From positions 6,397 to 70,396 of the forward strand of contig DASTXN010000013.1 in the NCBI GenBank assembly GCA_035765515.1: a DNA stretch of 64,000 nucleotides, in the 5' to 3' direction. The notes below the pieces were generated by a model that saw nothing but the letters and a program-made list of their open reading frames with translations, did not search any database and was not told the origin of the DNA. The first letter of the stretch is position 1. Each line of letters opens with the position of its first letter. Both the position numbers and the translations under genes were made by a program. This DNA is from DASRSS01 sp035765515. Lineage in GTDB: Bacteria > Actinomycetota > Actinomycetes > Mycobacteriales > Jatrophihabitantaceae. Below, one piece after another: positions 58,276-64,000 of the stretch.

Positions 58276-59810
58276 GGTCTTCACGCGCTTGGGCCGCACC
58301 CGCGGCGGCTCTCATCGCGGCAAGCTCGGTCACGTTCCCCGGAGCTGTCATGGCAGCCGACGCGAGCGGAACGGTGTCGGTGCAGGTCGTGCCGGCGCTG
58401 GCAGGCGTCCAACTCGCCGTGGGCCCGGCTGTGGTCACGACCGACGGCGGCGGCCACGCAGTGGCGTACGTGAGCGACTTGAACAACATCGCGGACACGG
58501 TGTCACTCGTCTCGGATCAACTCGGTGCGAGAACCAGGATCGCGATCAGCAAGGTCAAGCCGTTGCCGCACGTGACCGCGTCGCAGAGCAATCTGAAGGT
58601 CGGTCTGGACGTCACGTCGCTGGTGCGCCTTCGGGTGAAGCCGGGAACGACCGATACGCCGGTGAGTTCGGTTCGGCTGCTGCGCCTGCACTCGATCACC
58701 GGAAAGGTGTTCAACGTGGATCCGGCGAGCGATCCGGTTGTTCGACTACTCTCGCGCCGCACCCGGCTGACGAACGACGTCCTCACCGCACAGCACGTCA
58801 CCTGGTCGGTCGATCGGGTCGTGGCCGGTCCCGGGAACGCGGTGACGACTGCTGGGCCGCGCTTCGATCCGTTCGGCCAGCTCGACTGGAACCTGCAGCT
58901 TCGGCCGGTGCGTGGCACTGTCGAAATCCGCACCGTTCCGGCGCTCCCGCACGTGACGTTCGCGCTGGAGGGAACGACGGGCACGACCGGGCCAGACGGC
59001 AAAGCGCATGTTGCCGTGAGCGACCTCAACGACATCCCGGCAAGGTTGCGGCTCAGTACCCCCGCCGCGGGCTCCATGTCCGTGTCGCTGTTGCAGGTGA
59101 CCAGGCTCAACCCCGGCGCGCCCTACCACCGTCGGGTACTCGCCGCGCTCGAGGTGCGCCGGAACGTCGAGCTGCGATTCGTAGATCCGTTCGGCGCCCG
59201 CGTTCCTGCCAGTCATGTCCAGCGGGTGGATCTCAGCGGTGGTGGGCCGACGATCACCCTGACCGGAGCGCAGATTCGCGCTCCGGTCAGCCTGCCGGAA
59301 GTGATTGCCACGCACGCCGAAGGCCAGTGGATCGTCCGGCCGATCACGTGGACGGTCTCAGCAGTTCGCTTCGACGGCGGTGACGCGGTGTTCGCCGGCA
59401 AGCAGCACTACCGCCCGAGTGCGGCCAAGACGTGGAACGTCACGCTTTCGGTCTTCCGTGTCAGGGTGCAGGTCCGTGACGCGCTCTTCGGCTCCGGCGT
59501 CGGAACCCACGTATGGATCACGCGTGCTGACGGCAGCGGTTTCGGGGTGCGGGTGGGAGCTGGAACGCCGGCAGTCGTCCCTAGCCTGGTGCGCGGGCTG
59601 TACGACCTGCGGGTCGACGCGGCCGTCTTCGGCAAGCACACCAAGGTGCTCGTGTCGCGCGACGATCTGGTGGAGGTCCGCGTCGTCACGCCGCTGGACA
59701 TCGCGGTGATCGTGCTTACCGTCCTCGCCGTCGGGGTCGGCGTGATCCTGCTCGGCCGGAGAGCGTCGGCCAAGCGCATCGCGGCCACGTCTCGAAGCCG
59801 CCAGCAGTGA
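58272..59810 (+). CDS. Exported membrane-anchored protein with repeated beta domains
   Basis: A 512-residue protein that I cannot assign to a family. A signal peptide (about 1-30, ending GAVMAADA) is followed by a large exported region and a C-terminal transmembrane anchor (about 475-495, IAVIVLTVLAVGVGVILLG) with a short basic tail. The exported region contains a repeated unit of about 180 residues. VPAL..V followed by DGGGHAVAYVSDLNNI (about 40-75) recurs as VPALPHV and DGKAHVAVSDLNDI (about 222-255), and VTWSVDRV recurs as ITWTVSAV. A third partial unit begins near 395 with VRVQVRDALFG. No catalytic motif is visible. ATGA overlap with the upstream glycosyltransferase gene and GTGA overlap with the next suggest strict co-translation. 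Confidence 0.8.
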   Translation: MRSSRAWAAPAAALIAASSVTFPGAVMAADASGTVSVQVVPALAGVQLAVGPAVVTTDGGGHAVAYVSDLNNIADTVSLVSDQLGARTRIAISKVKPLPHVTASQSNLKVGLDVTSLVRLRVKPGTTDTPVSSVRLLRLHSITGKVFNVDPASDPVVRLLSRRTRLTNDVLTAQHVTWSVDRVVAGPGNAVTTAGPRFDPFGQLDWNLQLRPVRGTVEIRTVPALPHVTFALEGTTGTTGPDGKAHVAVSDLNDIPARLRLSTPAAGSMSVSLLQVTRLNPGAPYHRRVLAALEVRRNVELRFVDPFGARVPASHVQRVDLSGGGPTITLTGAQIRAPVSLPEVIATHAEGQWIVRPITWTVSAVRFDGGDAVFAGKQHYRPSAAKTWNVTLSVFRVRVQVRDALFGSGVGTHVWITRADGSGFGVRVGAGTPAVVPSLVRGLYDLRVDAAVFGKHTKVLVSRDDLVEVRVVTPLDIAVIVLTVLAVGVGVILLGRRASAKRIAATSRSRQQ

Positions 59811-60982
59811 CCGTCAGGCGGCGCCGGAGGCGGTTCGCCGCCGGGCTGGTCGCGTGCGCATTCGTAACGGCTCTGGGGCTGGTGGGATCGGGCAGCGCTG
59901 AGTCGGTGCCGGGGACGGACACGCATGCGGGTGTGCAGGTCTACGCATACTTCTACCAGTGGTTCACGCCCTCATCCTGGAACCGCGCGAAGGCCGATTA
60001 CCCGCTCGTCGGCCGGTACAGCAGCGACAACCTTTCCGTTCTGCGTGATCAGGTCAGCCAGGCTCGTGCTGCGGGCATCACCGGGTTCTTGACGTCGTGG
60101 AAGAGCACCGATGCGCTGAATCGCCGCCTCGACATGCTTGTCGGGGTGGCTCATGCCCAGAACTTCAATCTCGGAATCGTCTACGAAGCGCTGGACTTCC
60201 AGCGACACCCGCTTCCCATCGCGACCGTCCAGAACGACATGACGTTCCTAGTGAGCCGTTGGGGGACAGCGCTGAACGCGTCCGGATTCCACAAGCCATT
60301 GATCATCTGGACCGGAACGGACCAGTACTCGGTGGCGGACATCGCTGCCGTCCGCTCGGCTCTGGGACCGAACGTGGATCTGCTGGCGGCCGCGAAGAAC
60401 GTCGCCGACTACGAACGGGTGGCGCGGTACGTGGACGGCGACGCCTATTACTGGTCATCGGCGAATCCGGCGTCGCCGTCAACGCTGAAGAAACTGATCG
60501 CGATGGGCGCTGTTGTTCATTCGCATCACGGCATCTGGTTGGCCCCGGCGGCCAGCGGATTCGACGGTCGCACCCTCGGCCACACGCGGGTGATCGGCCG
60601 TGACGGCGGCCGGACCCTCGTGCGCAGCCTGAACGATGCGTTCGCGAGCTCGCCGGATGCCGTCGGCGTGATCAGCTGGAACGAGTGGTCGGAGAACACC
60701 TACATCGAGCCCGGGGAGCGGTACGGGGAGCGCGAGCTGACGGTCCTGCAACGCTATCTCGGCCGGTCGACGGCGGGAGCGGGGTTAGCAGGGACGATGA
60801 CCGAGAACCGGCGAAAAGCCTCTCCGTGGACGGGCCTCGATGCCGCGGTGGTCCTTGCTGTCGTGTGCCTGACCTCCATCGCCGTCCTTGGCCGGCGCGC
60901 CCGGCGCCGAACGGCGACCCCCCGGCGGCATGCCCGGCGCCCGGCGTCGACCGGGCGGTTGGGCGCCGGTGTTTTCCGTTGA
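59807..60982 (+). CDS. GH99-like glycosidase, membrane-anchored at both ends
   Basis: A 391-residue protein with an N-terminal signal or anchor (RRRRRRFAAGLVACAFVTAL), an exported barrel domain (about 40-315) and a C-terminal transmembrane segment (about 345-365, LDAAVVLAVVCLTSIAVLG) followed by a strongly basic tail. The barrel begins VQVYAYFYQWFTPSSWN and ends with GVISWNEWSENTYIEPG, both typical of the GH99/GH71-like endo-acting group, which includes endo-alpha-mannanases. The Glu residues in the last motif are likely catalytic. It could trim or remodel the glycan made by the operon. GTG at 59807 overlaps the preceding stop. It is the last gene of the run; DinB-like gene follows convergently. 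Confidence 0.82.
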   Translation: MTVRRRRRRFAAGLVACAFVTALGLVGSGSAESVPGTDTHAGVQVYAYFYQWFTPSSWNRAKADYPLVGRYSSDNLSVLRDQVSQARAAGITGFLTSWKSTDALNRRLDMLVGVAHAQNFNLGIVYEALDFQRHPLPIATVQNDMTFLVSRWGTALNASGFHKPLIIWTGTDQYSVADIAAVRSALGPNVDLLAAAKNVADYERVARYVDGDAYYWSSANPASPSTLKKLIAMGAVVHSHHGIWLAPAASGFDGRTLGHTRVIGRDGGRTLVRSLNDAFASSPDAVGVISWNEWSENTYIEPGERYGERELTVLQRYLGRSTAGAGLAGTMTENRRKASPWTGLDAAVVLAVVCLTSIAVLGRRARRRTATPRRHARRPASTGRLGAGVFR

Positions 60983-61002
60983 CCGAGGTCGGACGCGTCC
61001 GG

Positions 61003-61527
61003 TCAGCGCTGCCGGTAGAGGTCGCGCAGCAGGGCGATCTCCGCACCGTGATGGGCCAGTTCGTCTTGCGCGTGGACGACCAGCGCGGCCCACGTCGAAT
61101 CGGCCCACTCGCCCCAGGCGGGCCCGAGCGGTGACCACAGGCCGTCCGCGCCGAGCGCCACGATCCGCTCGCGGAACGCGACGTAGGCGTGCGCCAGCTC
61201 GTCCAGCGCTGGTTCGACGTCGTGATGCCACTCGCGGCCCTGGACGGACAACGGCCACGGACCGAGCGCGGGAGCGATGTAGCTGGCCAGGCACTCGGAC
61301 GCGATGTGCCATACCCGCCAGGCGATCGTGGTGACCGGCGCGGGGTCCGGCTCGTCCGCGTCCCGTTCGGCGAGCCACACGTCGCCCTCGCGGCGCAGCG
61401 TCCACACGTCGGCGACCGGCTCCCAGAGGTATTCGTCCTGGCTCATCCCGGCAGCGCGTTCGCGCAGTCGGTTCCACGCGTCGTCGGTCCCGGTGAGCAG
61501 CAGCGGCAGGATCTCGCGGTCGGCCAT
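61003..61527 (-). CDS. DinB-like four-helix protein
   Basis: A 174-residue protein of the DinB/YfiT-like metal-binding superfamily. The three His expected to bind metal appear in RVWHIASE and HAQDELAHHGAEI. WEPVADVWTLRREG near residues 35-50 matches the family's N-terminal loop. Members include thiol transferases that use mycothiol or bacillithiol; in an actinomycete mycothiol is the likely cofactor, but this is not shown. ATG at 61527. It is convergent with the GH99-like gene, with 20 nt between their stops, and apparently has no operon partner. Confidence 0.87.
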   Translation of the reverse strand: MADREILPLLLTGTDDAWNRLRERAAGMSQDEYLWEPVADVWTLRREGDVWLAERDADEPDPAPVTTIAWRVWHIASECLASYIAPALGPWPLSVQGREWHHDVEPALDELAHAYVAFRERIVALGADGLWSPLGPAWGEWADSTWAALVVHAQDELAHHGAEIALLRDLYRQR

Positions 61528-61622
61528 GGGCAGACCGTATGCCAGCCTGGCGACAGCCTGTTACGACGCGCAGTTCGGCTGGACGCCGTAGCATGAGAGC
61601 TCGCCCTTCGAAAGGCGCGCCG

Positions 61623-61847
61623 ATGCTGATCGTCCATGCGGTGTTCTGGCCGTGCTACCTCGGGCTCGCTGCGCTGACGTTCTCCGGTGAGCGGTGCCGC
61701 GGGTCCGACAAGGCCGTAGCGGTGTGCGCCGGACTGGCCTTTCCGGCCACTTGGTTCGTCTGGTACGTGCGTGATCGCTGGTTCGCGCCCGATCGCACGC
61801 GGGAGCCGGGGGGTTCAGCCGGCGCGCTCCGTGGCGGCGGTGGCTAG
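61623..61847 (+). CDS. Small membrane protein of unknown function
   Basis: A 74-residue protein with two hydrophobic stretches, MLIVHAVFWPCYLGLAALTF and AVCAGLAFPATWFVWYVRD, linked by a short polar turn (GERCRGSDK), and a Gly-rich tail. ATG at 61623 has GAAAGG 7 nt upstream. Its last 33 nt overlap the 3' end of the convergent polyprenyl synthase gene, which is uncommon and lowers certainty. The frame is open beyond its start on the upstream side but has no family-like sequence there. I do not recognise a family. Confidence 0.55.
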   Translation: MLIVHAVFWPCYLGLAALTFSGERCRGSDKAVAVCAGLAFPATWFVWYVRDRWFAPDRTREPGGSAGALRGGGG

Positions 61848-62882
61848 CGTGTCGAGCGCCTCGCGGGCCTCGGGATTGATCGCCTCCGTCTGCAGCGCTC
61901 GGCGGGCCTCGTCGGTGCGTTGCGCGATGCGCTGCTCCACCTGATCGAGTGCTCCGGTCGACACGACCACCTCGCGCAGCGCGGCCACACCCGCATCGTC
62001 CATCGAGCGGTCGCCGAGCTCGTGCTTGAGCAGTTCGGCCTCGACCGCGGACGCCGCCTGCATCGCGAGCGCGACCAGGAGCGTGCGCTTGCCTTCCCGC
62101 AGGTCGTCCCCGGCCGGTTTGCCGGTGCGTGCCGGGTCACCGAAGACGCCCAGCACGTCGTCGCGCAACTGGAACGCCTCGCCGATCGCGGCGCCGTACG
62201 CGGTGAGCGCGGCGAACACGTCGGGCCCGGCGAGGGCCGCGGCCGCACCCAGATGCAGCGGGCCTTCGACGGTGTACTTGCTGGTCTTGAACGCGGCCAC
62301 GCGCAGCGCGTCCTCGATCGAGAAGTCCCCGCGTGCCTGCACCAGGACGTCCAGGTACTGGCCGGCCATCACCTGCTGGCGCATGTCGTCGTAGATCTCG
62401 CGGACCGCAGGGACGGCGACCGGATCCAGCTCGGCGCCCGCGAACATCGTGTCCGCCCAGGCGAGCAGCAGGTCGCCGATCAGGATCGCCGCGGCCGAGC
62501 CGAATACGTGCGCGTCGCCGGGCCACGCGTTGCCGCGGTGCAAGCTCGCGAACGCGGCATGTGTCGCCGGACGTCCGCGGCGGGTGTCCGAGTCGTCCAT
62601 CACATCGTCGTGGACGAGGGCGCACGCGTGCAGCAGCTCGAGGCTCGCGGCCGCCGTGACCAGGCCGCGATCGTCTGCGTCGGCATCACGCGCCGCGCGC
62701 CAGCCCCAGTAGGCGAAGCGCGGACGCAGCCGCTTCCCACCGTCGAGCACGAGGGTCGTGATCGCCTCCGACACCGGTTGCAGCTCAGGACCGACCGCGG
62801 CGAGCGATGCGGTGCGGGTGTTGAGGAACTCGGTGAGCGCCGCGTCGACCCGGGCGATCAACAGTTCGTCGCGCGTCGGCAC
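61815..62882 (-). CDS. Polyprenyl diphosphate synthase (geranylgeranyl-type)
   Basis: A 355-residue trans-prenyltransferase that condenses isopentenyl diphosphate with allylic primers. The first aspartate-rich motif is ALVHDDVMDDSDTRRG and the second FQLRDDVLGVFGD; GGKRLRPRF lies near the start and TSKYTVEGPLHLG in the middle. The residues before the first motif are small (HACAL), which fits products longer than farnesyl diphosphate. GTG at 62882 starts the conserved helix and is 23 bp from the divergent metF start, so promoters overlap. Product length is inferred; GGPP is the most common for this actinobacterial group. Confidence 0.9.
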   Translation of the reverse strand: MPTRDELLIARVDAALTEFLNTRTASLAAVGPELQPVSEAITTLVLDGGKRLRPRFAYWGWRAARDADADDRGLVTAAASLELLHACALVHDDVMDDSDTRRGRPATHAAFASLHRGNAWPGDAHVFGSAAAILIGDLLLAWADTMFAGAELDPVAVPAVREIYDDMRQQVMAGQYLDVLVQARGDFSIEDALRVAAFKTSKYTVEGPLHLGAAAALAGPDVFAALTAYGAAIGEAFQLRDDVLGVFGDPARTGKPAGDDLREGKRTLLVALAMQAASAVEAELLKHELGDRSMDDAGVAALREVVVSTGALDQVEQRIAQRTDEARRALQTEAINPEAREALDTLATAATERAG

Positions 62883-62905
62883 GGCCCGGACATTACGCTG
62901 AGCCC

Positions 62906-63790
62906 ATGAGCAGGACGGTGCGGGAGTGCTTTGCGCAAGGACGGCCGACGCTGTCCTTCGAATTCATGCCGCCCAAGACGGCCGAGGACGAGCGGCGGCT
63001 GTGGCAGTCGATCCGCGAGCTGGAGCCGCTGCAACCGTCCTTCGTCTCGGTGACTTATGGCGCCGGTGGCTCGACGCGCGAGCGGACTGTGGAGATCACC
63101 GAGCGGATCGCGTCCGACACCACGCTGCTGCCCGTGGCGCACCTGACCGCCGTCAACCACTCCGTTGCGGAGTTGCGGGCGATCGTCGGGCGGTTCGCCG
63201 ACGCCGGGATCGTGAACATGCTCGCGGTGCGCGGTGACCCGCCGGGCAACCCGACCGGCGAGTGGATCAAGCATCCGGAGGGCGTCGAGTACGCGTCCGA
63301 GTTGGTGGAGCTGCTGCGCGCCCACGGCGACTTCTGCATCGGTGTCGCGGCCTTCCCTTACAAGCACCCGCGCTCGCGTTCGATCGAGGCCGACACCGAG
63401 ATGTTCGTGGCCAAGTGCCGCGCGGGTGCCGACTACGCCATCACGCAGATGTTCTTCGACGCCGACGACTACCTGCGGCTGCGCGACCGGGTCGTCGCGG
63501 CCGGATGCGACGTGCCGATCATCCCGGGCGTGATGGCTGTGACGAACATGGGCACGATCGGACGATCCGAGCAGCTGTCCGGCGCGCCGTTCCCGCCGGC
63601 GCTCGCGGCGAAGTTCGAAGCGATCGCGGACGATCCGGCGGCGGTTCGCGCGCTCGGCATCGAGCAGGCGATTGGGCTGACGCAGCGGTTGCTCGACGAG
63701 GGCGCGCCCGGCCTGCACTTCATCACCATGAACTACTCGAAGGCGACCCGCGAGGTCATGGCGGAAGTGTCGCTGCCCGTTCGCGTCTGA
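62906..63790 (+). CDS. metF: 5,10-methylenetetrahydrofolate reductase
   Basis: Reduces methylenetetrahydrofolate to methyltetrahydrofolate for methionine synthesis. A 294-residue FAD barrel. SFEFMPPKTAEDERRLW holds the catalytic Glu region; FVSVTYGAGGSTRERT and HLTAVNHSVAEL form the FAD/substrate side; NMLAVRGDPPGNPTGEW and ITQMFFDADDYLRLRDRV complete the family pattern. ATG at 62906 gives the normal length. It is divergent from the polyprenyl synthase gene. A degenerate tandem repeat begins 31 nt after its stop. Confidence 0.95.
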   Translation: MSRTVRECFAQGRPTLSFEFMPPKTAEDERRLWQSIRELEPLQPSFVSVTYGAGGSTRERTVEITERIASDTTLLPVAHLTAVNHSVAELRAIVGRFADAGIVNMLAVRGDPPGNPTGEWIKHPEGVEYASELVELLRAHGDFCIGVAAFPYKHPRSRSIEADTEMFVAKCRAGADYAITQMFFDADDYLRLRDRVVAAGCDVPIIPGVMAVTNMGTIGRSEQLSGAPFPPALAAKFEAIADDPAAVRALGIEQAIGLTQRLLDEGAPGLHFITMNYSKATREVMAEVSLPVRV

Positions 63791-63821
63791 GTGTTCTTGC
63801 TCTTCCGTCGGCTCTTGTTGT

Positions 63822-63950
63822 CGGCTTTCGTTGCGCTGTGGTCGCCTTCATCGGTAGCGACGGGGGAGAGTGGCTCTCCGGCCGACCGCCGCTGCCGGCT
63901 TTCGTTGCGCTGTGGTCGCCTTGGTTCGGCGGCGACGGGGGAGAGTGGCT
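63822..63950. repeat. Two-copy imperfect tandem repeat, 74-bp period
   Basis: A 54-55-bp unit, CGGCTTTCGTTGCGCTGTGG onward to GACGGGGGAGAGTGGCT, occurs at 63822-63875 and 63896-63950. The first 27 bases are identical; the middle differs at several positions. A shorter echo, GTCGGCTCTTGTTG, lies before the first copy. No gene is visible in this last 210 bp; the array may continue past the window edge. Confidence 0.75.
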
Positions 63951-64000
63951 CCTTGCTCCGCTCGCGTTGCCGGGTTGCGGTTCCGGCTCTGCTTACTTGG

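Noticed and set aside
61225..61237. GCCACTCGCG inside the DinB-like gene, resembling one arm of the nested-palindrome family
   Set aside because: Single arm in coding sequence without partner arms; expected by chance in this composition.
1..64000. CRISPR arrays, tRNA or rRNA genes, prophage or insertion sequences
   Set aside because: Read through all gaps between genes; no regularly spaced repeats of CRISPR type, no cloverleaf-like sequence noticed, no transposase or integrase frames. A dedicated tRNA search was not possible here.

Overview
The window is chromosomal DNA from a high-GC Gram-positive bacterium, almost certainly an actinomycete. The evidence is the strong GC bias at third codon positions, many GTG starts, and typically actinobacterial genes: the NucS mismatch endonuclease, a MurA with Asp in place of the catalytic Cys, the GlgE/TreS/maltokinase alpha-glucan pathway, an ECF42-type sigma factor with its DGPF partner, and a DivIVA-domain coiled-coil protein. 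I cannot place it to genus. I saw no rRNA, tRNA, CRISPR array, prophage or transposase.

1-28 kb is mostly acyl-CoA and B12-dependent metabolism. It holds a cobalamin adenosyltransferase, ethylmalonyl-CoA mutase, a double-module 3-hydroxybutyryl-CoA dehydrogenase, crotonyl-CoA carboxylase/reductase, an epimerase, acetyl-CoA acetyltransferase, the MeaB chaperone GTPase, an isobutyryl-CoA-mutase-like large subunit, a glutaryl-CoA-type dehydrogenase with a divergent MarR regulator, and an enoyl-CoA hydratase-like protein. Together these carry two acetyl-CoA through acetoacetyl-, 3-hydroxybutyryl- and crotonyl-CoA to ethylmalonyl- and methylsuccinyl-CoA. The later steps (methylsuccinyl-CoA dehydrogenase, mesaconyl-CoA hydratase and lyase) are not in the window. 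Housekeeping genes (gluconokinase, murA, nucS, the hrpA helicase, a YbbN-like thioredoxin) are interspersed.

28-37 kb holds a PadR-controlled ABC exporter with a clear palindromic operator, a pirin, an SDR, a GH15 hydrolase and small conserved proteins. 37-47 kb is the alpha-glucan/trehalose locus: glgE, treS, mak and glgB on the minus strand, the last three joined by GTGA stop/start overlaps, and glgP divergent.

47-61 kb is the least ordinary part. A cytosolic histidine kinase lies with two LuxR-type response regulators, one with Glu at the phosphoacceptor position. A formyltransferase-like protein lacking its usual catalytic residues and a zinc-ribbon protein follow. Then comes a tightly coupled run: a GT2-GtrA-HPr-kinase-like fusion with a strong internal start site, a secreted metallophosphoesterase, a GT39-like membrane glycosyltransferase, a repeat-containing membrane-anchored exported protein and a GH99-like membrane-anchored glycosidase. 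I read this as an undescribed cell-surface glycan module. 61-64 kb returns to ordinary genes (DinB-like, polyprenyl synthase, metF).

Two repeat families stand out. Four nested-palindrome elements each sit 16-30 nt beyond the stop codon of a minus-strand gene. A GGGGGTACCCCC-containing element lies in frame inside two unrelated enzymes, MeaB and GlgB.
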